A stretch of DNA of 64,000 bases, taken from the NCBI GenBank assembly GCA_958295735.1, contig OY282369.1, positions 3,076,983-3,140,982 on the forward strand, given 5' to 3'. A program made the translations under genes and the position numbers. Below the pieces are notes generated by a model, which was given only the letters and a program-made list of their open reading frames with translations, was not told the origin of the DNA and searched no databases. Source of the stretch: an uncultured Candidatus Cenarchaeum sp. Lineage in GTDB: Archaea; Thermoproteota; Nitrososphaeria; Nitrososphaerales; Nitrosopumilaceae. Position 1 is the stretch's first letter; each line of letters begins with the position of its first letter. Shown here one piece after another: positions 25,269 to 34,599 of the stretch.

Positions 25269-25859
25269 CGCGGACCGGCCGCCGTCCCGCCGGGGCGTTA
25301 TTAACTGATGCGGGATCGGGGGGCGCCCCCCGGCGCGGCCCCGGGGCCGCGCCGGCCCGGCAGGCCGGCCGGCCGGGCCGGACGCGCGGGCGGCCGGGGC
25401 CGCGGATCGCCCCTTCGGCCGCGGGCGCGGGCGTCGCGTGCAGGGCTCGGCGGGCGGCGCGGATGCGGCGGCCGCGCCCTCGGGCTCCCGGGAATGCATC
25501 GCCCGCGGCGCTGCCCGGCCGGCGAGCGGCGGCGCGCCCTTCCCCGGGCGGCTTCGTGTAGACTTGCGCCCAAACCGAAACCACGCCTAGCGGCAACAAT
25601 CCGCTCCGCGATCCCACGCCCAGATCATAATGGACGCAAGTCTACACGCGGCTTCCGCCGCGATCGTCCGCGCGATCACGCCGGTCCGGCTGCCCGCCCA
25701 GGCGCGTTGTCGCGGCGCGGGACATCGGCCTTCGTGGAGCGGCCCCCCCCCCCCCCCCGTGTTGCGGCTGGAAAAATTAGCCAGATCCGGATCCGCCGCG
25801 CGGTCCGAGGTTTCGGGGGGCGCTCTCGCGCGCCCGGCGGATCCGCTTCGCGGGCGCGA
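25269..25859. other. Intergenic region with palindromic element and C16 run
   Basis: Holds the 94-bp inverted-repeat element at 25555-25648 and a C16 run at 25743-25758. No supported gene. Confidence 0.6.
25555..25648. repeat. 94-bp element with perfect 14-bp inverted repeats
   Basis: cgtgtagacttgcg (25555-25568) and cgcaagtctacacg (25635-25648) are exact inverse complements, with a 66-nt, comparatively AT-rich interior (caacaatccg, cataat). It could be a miniature mobile element or a structured RNA. Confidence 0.75.
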
Positions 25860-26285
25860 TCATGAAAAGCTGCTGATCCTCGCCTGCTCCTCGTGTTTTT
25901 TGATCAGGCGCTTGCGCGCGTTGCCTACGTCCTGCACCGCGGACAGCTGCACTCCCCGCTCGAGTTGGGCCGCCTGCTCGCGAAACTCTTCATCGCTGTC
26001 GAGGAGTATGTCGATGACGGCCCCGATTTTGCCGACAAGCCCGGCCTTGTGCCTGCCGTGCATCAAGTTGCGGTATTGGCGTGCCCGCTTGGGAATCTCC
26101 CCACGAATTTCATGATCGGTGATGCGAATACTCGTCCCGCCTCTTTTCCCCACCAGGATTGCGGCCAGCGCCGGGAGCAAACACGGAACAGCCTCGCTGC
26201 TGTCGTCGTCCGGCGCGAAGGGGCAAAAGCCGCCGGGCACCAGCGCGTTCCGCAGGGCTGTTGGGGAAGACAATTTCTCGTCCAA
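25860..26285 (-). CDS. Hypothetical protein
   Basis: Coherent, less GC-rich coding with a charged helical C-terminus: ITDHEIRGEIPKRARQYRNL, IGAVIDILLDSDEEFREQAA, ARKRLIKKHEEQARISSFS. An N-terminal hydrophobic stretch PCLLPALAAILVG may be a membrane anchor or core helix. The TTG at 26285 (LDEKLSSPTALRN) is taken as a start with low certainty; the frame stays open to 26474 but becomes Arg/Gly-rich. No family recognised. Probably acquired, given its composition and setting. Confidence 0.5.
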   Translation of the reverse strand: MDEKLSSPTALRNALVPGGFCPFAPDDDSSEAVPCLLPALAAILVGKRGGTSIRITDHEIRGEIPKRARQYRNLMHGRHKAGLVGKIGAVIDILLDSDEEFREQAAQLERGVQLSAVQDVGNARKRLIKKHEEQARISSFS

Positions 26286-26714
26286 CCCGGCCCGGCCGAA
26301 ACTGCCGCGCCCCCGCGCGGCGCGGCGCTTAAACGCGGTGAACGGGAGGCCCGCGTGCCGGGACAGGCGGCCGCGGCTTCCCGCGGCGTCGGCGTGGCGG
26401 CAGGCGGCCGCGGTTTGTTCTGACGGCATGCCGCCGCGCGGCGTTTGGGATGCTCCTGGTCCGGTTCCCGGCACTTTTTGTCCTGCTCAGCGTTCGTGTT
26501 TTTCCGCTCTTGCACTCGGCAACGACGGCGCGGGAGAGGACCTCGGATGCGGCCGCCGCGCCGGGGTTTGTTTTTTGCGTCGGCCGCGCGCTTGTGAGGG
26601 GCCAGACGAGCCGGATCCGGCACCCCGGATCCGAAAGCGCACCGGGCCGCTCCTCCGCGTCCGTGGAGCCCCACGAACCTGTTCGCCGGCAGGGCGTGCT
26701 CGCTAGCCGCCGAT
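26286..26714. other. Region without a supported gene
   Basis: Comparatively AT-rich patches (gctcctggtccggttcccgg, tttttgcgtc) but no frame that holds together. It may contain remnants. Confidence 0.4.
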
Positions 26715-27644
26715 TCAGCTTATCCGCTTGCACGTGGTGCCGGCGTCGTAATGCAGCTGGAGGTTGGCGAGCAGGCGCAGTACGGCGTTTCCGCAACCGC
26801 CCACGTAGAGGTACACCCGCATCAGGTTGCTCGCGATGTCGAAATGCATGCGGGCCCCCGCGTGCAAGTCGGCGGCGATGACCCCAAAGTAGCCCTCGCG
26901 GATGGCGAATTTCAGTCCCCACGTATTGAACGGCGCGGTCGAGCTGAACATCCCGTCTGTGAACGCGTCCAGGTTGTCGATGCCGTGGCCGAATCTAAAG
27001 TCGAACTGCCCCCCCTCCGCGAGCATTACGCCGTCCGTTTCGCTGGCCCCGATGCGCCGCCCCCCCACGCCGGCGATCGCTCTCGCGTACTCTTCCCGGC
27101 ACGCGTCGGCCAGGCGCGGGTGATCCCGGACCGATTTTCCGCGCTTCACGGCAAAGCGCCCGGTGCAGTGCGCGTCGTCCTGCACGAAGCCGCGCGGATC
27201 GGTCCCGGATCCCCGCTCGATCCGCACGCTGCTGTGCGCCGCGGCCCTCTTGATGCGCGGCCTTGCCTCCACGGCGCTCTGCATCCCTTCGGCCAGCGGG
27301 CCGACGACGCCCAAGTCTGGGCCGCCGGCGTCCTCGTCGCTGCCTTCTTCCGCCAGCAAGAACCTGCCCGAGCACGACGCGCCGAATCCCCCGAGGGAGT
27401 TGCCAGGCATGTCGGCGGGCCGCTTCAGCATGGCGGAGCGCGGCCAGACGTTGTCGAACGTGCGGCTCGCGTCCCCCGTTAGCGCGCCGACTATCCTGTC
27501 CGTGTTGTCGGATCTGCCGTTGGTGTGGAGCAGCAAAAACCGCCTGTCTTCCATGCTGATGAAAAACTCCGTGGTCTCTCCGCCGTCCCGCACGCGCAGG
27601 ATCCTTACGGGGTCGAGCCCCGTATCCACTGCCTCGCACTGCAT
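26715..27644 (-). CDS. Hypothetical protein (309 aa), accessory-type
   Basis: Mixed alpha/beta soluble protein. Segments: VRILRVRDGGETTEFFISME and RRFLLLHTNGRSDNTDRIVG near the N-terminus, GQFDFRFGHGIDNLDAFTDG, and RMHFDIASNLMRVYLYVGG near the end. Composition is less GC-rich than housekeeping genes. A TATA-like box lies at 27683-27689, about 42 nt from the ATG, so the start is uncertain. Parts resemble the protein at 35313-36395 in layout. No family recognised. The setting among defence genes suggests, but does not show, an immunity role. Confidence 0.6.
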   Translation of the reverse strand: MQCEAVDTGLDPVRILRVRDGGETTEFFISMEDRRFLLLHTNGRSDNTDRIVGALTGDASRTFDNVWPRSAMLKRPADMPGNSLGGFGASCSGRFLLAEEGSDEDAGGPDLGVVGPLAEGMQSAVEARPRIKRAAAHSSVRIERGSGTDPRGFVQDDAHCTGRFAVKRGKSVRDHPRLADACREEYARAIAGVGGRRIGASETDGVMLAEGGQFDFRFGHGIDNLDAFTDGMFSSTAPFNTWGLKFAIREGYFGVIAADLHAGARMHFDIASNLMRVYLYVGGCGNAVLRLLANLQLHYDAGTTCKRIS

Positions 27645-27683
27645 GCCGCGCGTCTCGAACCGCCTCGGGAAGTCCCCGTGGCA

Positions 27684-27830
27684 TTATACCACGTACGTTT
27701 TAAGCTCGCGCGACCTGCTCCCGGCCGGGCGTTCGCCGTCCTCGTTCTGCGAAGGCGCGATCATGCCCTCCATGGCGTTCATGAGCTCCTGCCTCGTCTC
27801 CACCTCGGGGAGCCTGCCGTCCGCGGCCAT
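27684..27830 (-). CDS. Possible small protein (48 aa)
   Basis: ATG 27830 to TAA 27684, immediately upstream of the 309-aa gene. It reads MAADGRLPEVETRQELMNAM and ends RSRELKTYVV. The composition is polar and protein-like and an in-frame stop closes it upstream. The stop codon lies inside the presumed promoter of the next gene. Could be real or the remnant of a larger gene. Confidence 0.35.
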   Translation of the reverse strand: MAADGRLPEVETRQELMNAMEGMIAPSQNEDGERPAGSRSRELKTYVV

Positions 27831-28853
27831 GCCGTCCGCGCGCGCTCACGTCGCCCCGCAATCCCGGCGCCGAGCCGGCCGCGGGGCGAGCGCGTGCCGC
27901 CGTCCTCGGCTGCGCCCGCCCCTGATCCGCGGGCCTCGTTCCGCCTGCCGCCCGGCCGAACGCGTGCCCCATCACGGCCGATGCCGCAGCGCGCCCTGCC
28001 CGGAATCCCCGCGGACGGTTTGGCGCGATTCCCCGCATCGCCGGGCCGCGCGGCGCGCCGGCAGCTGCAAGCCCCTCCCGCGATCCGGAACCGCCATTGC
28101 CGGTACCCGGCAGGGTGGAATAATAACTTGAACCGCGCCGGCGGCATCGCCTGCTGCGCGCCCGCCCGCGCCCCGGCCCAGGGGGCCGGCTCGCCCGCCG
28201 CCGGGTCCTCCCGGCGCGGGCCGGCCATTCCCGGCGGAAGATCCGGCGCGGCCCCGCGGGCCGTCCCACGGCGCGGGCCGTGGGGGGCAGATCCTGCCCG
28301 GCGGCGCCGGCCGCCGCGGGCGGGGCGGCGATGCCGGCAGGGCGCGGGCGGCGGACCCCCGCCGCCGCCGCCCCTCCCGCGCCTCAGCGCCCCGCGGCCG
28401 CGCGGGCCCGCGGTCTCGGGGCGGCCTTCCCCGCGGCGCCCCCGCCCCCCGGCCGGGCGCCGGCCCGGCCGGGGGGCGGCAGGCCGCCTTCGGGTCTCCC
28501 CTCCTGGTACCCGATGCGGGGCCCGCAAAAGCCCGCGCCGCGCATCCCGAACGCCTCCCCCGCGGCCTCCGGGATCGCCGGGCAGTCCGCGCTCCCCCTC
28601 CCCTCCCGCGGGCGGCTCCCGCCGGCGATCTTCCGCGGGGCCGCGCGGCCCGCCCCGCGGGGCCGCCGCGGCGCCCGCTGCCGGCCCCCGCGGCCGCGGG
28701 GCCGCGCGGCCCGCGCCGCGTTGGCCGGGCCGGCGCCCGGCCGGGGGGCGGGGGCGCCCGCGGGGAAAGGCCGCCGCGGGGAAAGCCGCTCCAGAACCGC
28801 GGGCCCGCGCCGGGCGCGGCGGGGGGCGGGCGCGCGCCGGCGGCCGGCGCCGC
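27831..28853. other. About 1 kb GC-rich DNA without a gene
   Basis: Ala/Arg/Gly/Pro-rich translations in all frames, no AT-rich promoter box. It may include the decayed C-terminal part of the regulator gene that ends at 28854. Confidence 0.5.
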
Positions 28854-29195
28854 CTACCGCGCCGCGGTGCGCTCTTCCATCTGCCGCGCCATGCTCAGCG
28901 CGAGCCTGCCCAGGCCGGTTATGACGTACCTCCTTTCGTCCCTGTCGAGCTCCACGAGGGACCGCTGCAGGATCTTCCGGAGGTGGTACGCGAACTTGCT
29001 GCTGTCGTTCTTGGACCGGAACCCGGCGAGCGCCTTCAGCTCGGTATAGTGCAGCGGGCCGCTGGAGTCGAGTATGCGCAGCGCGTCTATGCGGGTGGGG
29101 CTGGACATCGCGATGAACATCGCGCAGACGCGCTTGGGGGTGGACCTTGCCGCGCCGCGGCGCCTCTGCCTCCCCGCCCCCCTCCTCGGATCCAC
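28854..29195 (-). CDS. Winged-helix transcriptional regulator, possibly truncated
   Basis: 113 aa. The core SPTRIDALRILDSSGPLHYT, ELKALAGFRSKNDSSKFAYH, LRKILQRSLVELDRDERRYV and ITGLGRLALSMARQMEER is an ArsR-like winged helix with the FAYHLRKxL segment. As far as I recall, thaumarchaeal regulators of this type usually continue into a larger C-terminal domain; here the frame ends right after the HTH and is followed by featureless GC-rich DNA, so it may be a truncated gene. The GTG at 29195 is 27 nt from ctaaataag (29217-29225). Confidence 0.7.
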   Translation of the reverse strand: MDPRRGAGRQRRRGAARSTPKRVCAMFIAMSSPTRIDALRILDSSGPLHYTELKALAGFRSKNDSSKFAYHLRKILQRSLVELDRDERRYVITGLGRLALSMARQMEERTAAR

Positions 29196-29225
29196 GCGGC
29201 TCGGGAAAAACCCGCGCTAAATAAG

Positions 29226-30044
29226 AATTGTGAGCGCGCCGGAGCCGGCGCGTGTGGCCCGATGCGGCCGCCCGCGCGCCCCGCGCGGCGCGGGCAACGC
29301 GCCGTCGGAGGACGGCGGGGCGGGGCGCCGGGGCGGGGCGCGCGGCATCGCCGGGCGCCCCGGAACCGGCGCGGCGGGGCGGGGCGGCTTCGCGCGGCGG
29401 GAATCCCGCGCCGGGGATCCGCGCGGGCCGGCGCCGCCGGCCGTCCCGGCGGGCAGCGGGGCGGGGCCGGGCGGGCCCGCCGCGATGCCGGGCGCGCGGC
29501 CGGGCCGCTTCGGGGTCCCGCCGGGCGGCCCGCGGGGCGTCCGGCCGCGCTTCGCCGCCCCGAACCCGCGCCCGATCCACGGCCCCGCCCCGCCGGGCCC
29601 CGCGTCCCCCTCCCGCCCCGCCCCCGGGCCTTCCCGGCGGGGGCCGCCGGGGTGGTTCCCGGGAGGCGCTTCCCCATTCCCCGGAACCCCGCGCCCCCGA
29701 TCAGCGCCGCCCCCCTCCCATACGGCGCGCCGGGATCCGCCGTGCCCGGGAATGTTTCGGCCGGCCGGCCGGCGGGGCGCGCCGCCGCGTTCTGGCAGCG
29801 CATCCCGGTCCCGCGGGCGCGGTCCCCGCCCGCCCCGCCGCCGCGCTTGCCGGGCGCGAACCCCCCTCGCCCCCCGCCCGTCCCGCGCTTTGCCTCCCCG
29901 GGGATCTTCCCGGGCGCGGGCGGCGCCCTTCCCGGCATCGGCCCGTTCGGCCGGAGGCACCCGCGCGTGGCGCCCCGGCCCGACGCGGAGTCGCAGGCCG
30001 GCCGCCCCCGCGCCGCGGCGATCCCGCAGCGCGCGGGGGGGCCG
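29226..30044. other. GC-rich DNA, possibly the decayed 5' part of the duplicated deaminase
   Basis: No intact gene. By position it should contain the N-terminal half of the deaminase duplicate whose 3' half is recognisable downstream, but I could not align it by eye. Confidence 0.4.
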
Positions 30045-30919
30045 CGGGGCGCGATCGCCGCCCCGGCCCGACGCGGCGCCCGCGGTTCCCGGGCAGCGGG
30101 GCCTTGCAGGCGCGCCCGATCGGCCCCCGGACGGCCGGCCCGCCGGGCCGGTCGTTCGGCAGCCCATTCCGCGCCCCGGCCGCGGGGCCGGGCGCGCTCC
30201 GCGCGGCAGCCGGCTCCAGGTCCCCGCCCGCGTCCCGGCAGGCGGGGGCGGGGGGCGGGGCACGCGCGGGGGGGGCGGAACGGCCGGCGCGGGCTCGGGA
30301 TCGGGCGCGGCCAAAACCGGACGGGGCGCGGGGGGATGCCCGCGGGCGCGCCCGCGCGGATCGGGGGGGCCGGGGCGCCCGCGGCGGAATTCGGGGGCGC
30401 GTGAGGCGGGCGGATCGCTGCCGGGGCGCGCCGATCCGCCGGGGATGATCGCGGACGTGGCAGAATTCGGCGGGGAGATGCACGCCGGGGCGGGCGCGCA
30501 CGCGGGCGCCTCCAGGCGCGGCGCGCCCGCGGGGGGCGGCAACATGCACTGCGCGGCGTTCCCCCGCCGCGTCCGCGCGGGCCACGCGGCGGCCGCCGGC
30601 ATGCCGCCGCTCGTCTTCGTCGGGGCGCGCGGGAACAGCCGCGCCGGGGAGCCGTCCGCCGGCACGATCGGCGCGGGCAGCCCGCGGGAGGGCGGGCGGA
30701 CCCCAGGCCGTTCGCCGGCATCTCGCCCGGGCGCCGCGCCGACCTCTTTGCCGCGGGCTGGCGCGAGGACGCGCCCGGCGGGAAGGCGGAACGGGATGCC
30801 GCCGGGGCCGTCCCGAGGATGCTCCCCTGCGGGGAGTACCCGGAAGAGGATGCGGCCGTGGACGGCACGTTCAAAGCAGCGGCCGCGAGCGGCCCCCCGC
30901 CGAACCGCGCCGGATGGGA
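30045..30919 (+). pseudogene. Decayed duplicate of the AvcD-like deaminase gene
   Basis: Base-by-base similarity to 32550-33480 of the intact gene. Examples: the block around gtcgttcggcagcccattcc (30149) matches gtgttcggcaaccccttcat (32650), and atgatcgcggacgtggca (30445) matches atgaagatcatggacgtg (33019). It has several deletions and frameshifts. The zinc site is destroyed: HAE has become HAG, and PCHVC has become PRRVR. Most differences replace A/T by G/C. It is followed by its own copy of the 44-codon gene. Confidence 0.85.
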
Positions 30920-30951
30920 AAGCATATACCGAAGCCCCGCCGGCCCGTACC

Positions 30952-31086
30952 GTGGAAACGAAACTCAAGAAGGGCGATCTGAGGAAGCAGATGGAAAAGT
31001 CGGCGGCGCGCTTTGCAAAGCTGCCCAAGTGGAAGCGGGAAATGCTCCGGGCCCAGCTGTTGCAAGCCATCCACCAGAACGAGTGA
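30952..31086 (+). CDS. 44-aa orphan protein, copy 1 of 3
   Basis: VETKLKKGDLRKQMEKSAAR, then FAKLPKWKREMLRAQLLQAI and a HQNE end. A basic, amphipathic helical miniprotein. The GTG at 30952 is 26.5 nt from catata (30923-30928), identical spacing to copies 2 and 3. The differences from the other copies (REMLRAQLLQAIHQ) keep the reading frame although the adjacent deaminase copy has decayed, so selection on it may continue. Confidence 0.6.
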   Translation: METKLKKGDLRKQMEKSAARFAKLPKWKREMLRAQLLQAIHQNE

Positions 31087-31140
31087 AACGGGCGCGGCGG
31101 GGGAACGGGGACTGCCCCTTCCGGTTGTTGCAGTAGGCCG

Positions 31141-31990
31141 CTAGGCTTTTCGGCGCGGCGGCGCGGGGCGGGGCACGCGGGCGCCCGGCGCGCGGGCGGG
31201 GCGCCGGGGGCCGGCCGCGGCACGGCCCGCGGGATCGCGATGCGGGCCGGCGGTGGCGCCCCCGCCGGGCCGGGGCGCGGGAAGCGGGCCCGTTTCGGGA
31301 GGCGGCGCGCGGGTTGCTCGAAACGTGGGATCCGCGCCCCCGAATCCCTTACCCGCGATGCCGACCGGGGAAGACTTCGCCGCGAACGGCGCCGTTCGGG
31401 CGGCGGCCCGGCCCAAGGGCGGGGTCTTCGGCGAACAGTCAGATCCTGGGCGCGCGTTTTGGGCGCGGCGCCGGGTCGCGCTTCCGTCCGGCGGAAACCC
31501 CGCCGCAGGCGGCGGCGTTCGGGCGGCGGGCCGGCCCAAGGGCCGGGGTTTTCGGCGGGCGGCCGCGCGCCCCGGCGGTCCGTCCCGACGAGCGGCGGGC
31601 GCCGGCGTGCCCGGGGAGGCGGCCCCGCGGAACGCGGCGGCCGCGTTGCGCGGGCGGGGGAGGCCGCGGAAGGGGCGCGGGAAGGCGGTGGGGATCGCGG
31701 CGGCCGGCCGCGCCCTGGAGCGAGCCGCCGGCCGGCGGCATCGGACCGGCAGGCGGCCGCCCCTGCCGCCCGCGGGCCGGCGGCGGGCCGGGGAGGTTCT
31801 TCGGCACCCCCGGGGCGGAGGTTAGGCGCCGCGGAGGCCCGCAGGAGCCCGCCGCGTCCTGCGGCGGGCGGGGGCCCCGCCGCGCGCCGCCAATTCGGAG
31901 GCCCCGCCAGGGGCATTCCCCGCCGGGAAGGCCGCGGAGGCGAACGGGCGGGCACGGTTTCCGCGCGGCACGGCCGGCCTGGCACGAAAA
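31141..31990 (+). repeat. Dispersed ~0.85 kb repeat, copy between the two deaminase units
   Basis: Matches 33720-34555 along its length and E1 (6181-7474) in reverse. It contains two tandem covarying inverted repeats, at about 31367-31430 and 31490-31557. No coding capacity is convincing. The AvcD-like gene's promoter lies just beyond its right end. Confidence 0.7.
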
Positions 31991-31996
31991 CGAATA

Positions 31997-32004
31997 GTTA
32001 TAAC
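31997..32004 (+). promoter_or_regulatory. TATA box of the AvcD-like gene
   Basis: gttataac, centred 28 nt upstream of TTG 32029. It decides that start over the much longer open frame upstream. Confidence 0.7.
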
Positions 32005-32028
32005 CCCCATACGCCAGCCGTCGGTACC

Positions 32029-33498
32029 TTGGATGACAAACACAGGCCGGAACTGGTCATATGTGTGATCGGCGCGCTGGGGACGGACACGGACTGCGTC
32101 CGCGACGCGGTCGCCGGGGCGCTGGCCCGGGTCGGGTACAGCTCGGAAAGCATCGATCTCGGCGCCGTGCTGTCGGAGGTCGCGGGCATGGGGACGCCCG
32201 CGAGGGAGGGCACCGAGTACGACAGGATCTCGTCCAGGATGGAGCGCGGCAACGAGCTGGAACGCGTTGTGGGGCAGGGCGCCGTCGCGTCCCTGGCAAT
32301 GATGGTGATTCAGATGTCCCGCGAGCGCATCACGGGATCCGTGGAAAAGCCGGCCGCCGGCCACGCCTACATACTGAAATTGATCACGCGCATCAGCGAG
32401 ATCAACGCGCTGCGCGACACGTGCGGCGGGCGGCTCCTGATCGTTTCCGCGTACTCGCCGAGGGACGCGAGGGTGAGGGAGATGGAGAAGAAGGTGGGGG
32501 ACGCCGCCGAGCGCCTCATAGACAGGGACTACCGCGAGGAGGGCGGCTCCGGGCAGCTGGTGAGGGCCGCGTACCGCGTGGCGGACTGCTTCGTGATTGC
32601 GTCGGATCCGGCCGCCGTCCGGCCCAAGATCGACCGGCTCGTCGGGCTGGTGTTCGGCAACCCCTTCATCACCCCGACCGCGGAGGAGACGGGCATGTTC
32701 TACGCGGTCGTAAGCTCCTTCCAGTCCTCGTCCATGTCCAGGCAGGTGGGGGTTGCCGTGCGGGACGCGAACGGGAACCTGATCGCCTCCGGCTTCAACG
32801 AGGTGCCCAGGGCGGGGGGCGGGGCGTACGCGGAGGGGGACGGGAACGACCGGCGCGAGTTCAGGATCGGGCACGACTCGAACCAGAGGGAGCGCGAGGG
32901 AATGTTCGCGGACGCGCTCTCGCGGATCGAGAAGGCCGGCATGCTCGCGGCGGAATTCAAGGGCATGAGCGGCGAGGAGATCGCGGCCGCGGCGCGCCGA
33001 ACAGCAGATCTGTCGGGGATGAAGATCATGGACGTGACCGAGTACGGCAGGGAGATGCACGCCGAGATGGACGCCATCGTGGGCGCCGCCAGGCGCGGCG
33101 CGCCCGTGTGGGGCGGCATCATGTACTGCACCACGTTCCCCTGCCACGTCTGCGCGAAGATCATCGTGGCCGCCGGCATACGGCTGCTCGTATTCGTCGA
33201 GACGTACGAGAAGAGCCACGCCGGGGAGCTGTTCGACGACTCGATCAGCGTGGGCAGCCCGCAGGAGGGCAAGGTGCACTTCAAGCCGTTCGACGGCATA
33301 TCGCCCAGGCGCCACGTCGACCTCTTTACCATGGGCAGGCGCAAGGACGCGTCCGGCAGGAAGGTGGAATGGAATGCCGCCGAGGCCGCCCCGAGGCTGC
33401 TCCCCTACGGGGAGTACCTGGAGAAGGAGGATGTGGTCGTGGACCGCCTGCGCAAAGCAATGGCCGCAAACGGCCTCACGCTGAACCATGCCGAATGA
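32029..33498 (+). CDS. AvcD/DcdV-type antiphage dCTP/dCMP deaminase
   Basis: 489 aa. The N-terminal P-loop-like domain starts PELVICVIGALGTDTDCVRD (GxxGTD loop). The C-terminal deaminase domain has SRQVGVAVRDANGNLIASGF, NEVPRAGGG, IGHDSNQRE (D-SN), the zinc site GREMHAEMDAI (H-A-E) and TTFPCHVCAKIIVAAGI (PCxxC). This two-domain layout is that of AvcD/DcdV enzymes, which deplete dCTP/dCMP during phage infection. In bacteria a small RNA/inhibitor beside the gene restrains the enzyme. Here the upstream side is a non-coding repeat and the downstream side a 44-codon gene overlapping or abutting its 3' end. Start TTG from promoter spacing. Confidence 0.92.
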   Translation: MDDKHRPELVICVIGALGTDTDCVRDAVAGALARVGYSSESIDLGAVLSEVAGMGTPAREGTEYDRISSRMERGNELERVVGQGAVASLAMMVIQMSRERITGSVEKPAAGHAYILKLITRISEINALRDTCGGRLLIVSAYSPRDARVREMEKKVGDAAERLIDRDYREEGGSGQLVRAAYRVADCFVIASDPAAVRPKIDRLVGLVFGNPFITPTAEETGMFYAVVSSFQSSSMSRQVGVAVRDANGNLIASGFNEVPRAGGGAYAEGDGNDRREFRIGHDSNQREREGMFADALSRIEKAGMLAAEFKGMSGEEIAAAARRTADLSGMKIMDVTEYGREMHAEMDAIVGAARRGAPVWGGIMYCTTFPCHVCAKIIVAAGIRLLVFVETYEKSHAGELFDDSISVGSPQEGKVHFKPFDGISPRRHVDLFTMGRRKDASGRKVEWNAAEAAPRLLPYGEYLEKEDVVVDRLRKAMAANGLTLNHAE

Positions 33499-33532
33499 GA
33501 AGGCTTATACCGAAGCCCAGCCAGCCCGTACC

Positions 33533-33667
33533 ATGGAAACAAAACTCAAGAAGGGCGATCTGAGGAAGCAGATGGAAAAGTCGGCGGCGCGCTTTGCAAA
33601 GCTGCCCAAGTGGAAGCAGGAAAGGCTCCATGCCCAGCTGGCGCATGCCATCAACCCGAACGAGTGA
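33533..33667 (+). CDS. 44-aa orphan protein, copy 2 of 3 (downstream of deaminase)
   Basis: METKLKKGDLRKQMEKSAAR, then FAKLPKWKQERLHAQLAHAI and a NPNE end. The box cttata (33504-33509) is centred 26.5 nt upstream of the ATG, so it has its own promoter just inside and past the end of the deaminase gene (stop 33498). An alternative start at 33488 would overlap that gene. Strongly basic first half, helical, no known family. A candidate regulator or partner of the deaminase by position; inference only. Confidence 0.7.
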   Translation: METKLKKGDLRKQMEKSAARFAKLPKWKQERLHAQLAHAINPNE

Positions 33668-33719
33668 AACGGGCGCGGTAGGGAAGCGGGAACTGTTCCA
33701 GTCACGGTTGGCGCCGTAG

Positions 33720-34555
33720 TCCGCCTGGCTTTTTGGCGGGCGGGGGATGCGGGCGCCCGGCGCGCGGGCGGGGCGCGGGGGGCCGGCCGCGCCGCAATCC
33801 GCGGCGCGGCCCGCGGGATCGCGTGGGATGCGGGCGGCGGCTCCGCCCGGGCACGGGCGCGGGAAGCAGGTAAGTTTCAGAAAGCGGCACCCCGGCGCCG
33901 CGCGGCTCGCAGGCTGCGCGGAACGGGGGATTCGCTCCCCGGAATCTCCGACCCGCGTTGCCGACCGGCGAAAATTTCGCCGCCAACGGCGATGTTCAGG
34001 CAGCGGTCTGGCCCCAAAGGGCGAAATTTTTAGCGAACGACGTCGCGGCCGCGCGCCACGGCGGTCCGTCCCGATGCGCGGCTGGCGCCGGCGTGCCCGG
34101 GGAGGCGGCCGCGGAGAACGCGGCGGCCGCGCCGCGCGGGGCCGCTCGGTGCGCCCGCGGCGATTCCGGCCGGCGGCGGCCCGCGCTTGGCGGGCCGGGG
34201 AGGCGCGCAAGGGACGGCGGGAAGTCGTACAAGGATCGCGGCCGCGCCCGGGGGGATCCGCCGGGGCGCGGCATCGATCCGGCAGGCGGCCGCCGCTGCC
34301 TCCCGCGGGCCGGCGGCAGGCCGGGGAGGCTCACCGGGGCCGGGGAGGCGGAGATCGCGCACCGACAAGGCCTGCCGGAATTCGCCGCGTCCCGCGGCTG
34401 GCGGAGGCTCCGCCGCCAGCCGGACGCGGGCAGCCCGGGGGCCCCGCCCGCGGGATTCTCCGCCAAGAAGTATAGGGGCGATCGGGGAAAACGACCGCGG
34501 CGGATCGGGGACGCGGGCGAACAGGCGGCATGGTTTTCGTACAGCGCGCGAACCA
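33720..34555 (+). repeat. Dispersed ~0.85 kb repeat, copy between small genes 2 and 3
   Basis: Same element as 31141-31990. It contains one covarying inverted repeat (33969-34031) and ends with a degenerate ggcggcatggttttcgtaca that matches the end of E1 and E2 (ggcggcatgatttccg-type). Confidence 0.7.
33969..34031. repeat. Covarying inverted repeat
   Basis: Arms cgaaaatttcgcc and ggcgaaatttt around a spacer with ggtctggcccc. Matches, in reverse, the copy at 15513-15576. Confidence 0.8.
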
Positions 34556-34599
34556 TGCCGATCGAGAAGGCTTATACCGAAGCCCAGCCAGCCCGTACC

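Noticed and set aside
25743-25758. C16 run as an assembly gap
   Set aside because: Similar C13-C14 runs recur at four other places with normal flanks, so they look like genuine sequence, although exact lengths may be unreliable.
31240-32028. N-terminal extension of the deaminase (frame open from 31240)
   Set aside because: The extension is low-complexity and coincides with a repeat found elsewhere; the TATA box at 31997-32004 is 28 nt from TTG 32029.
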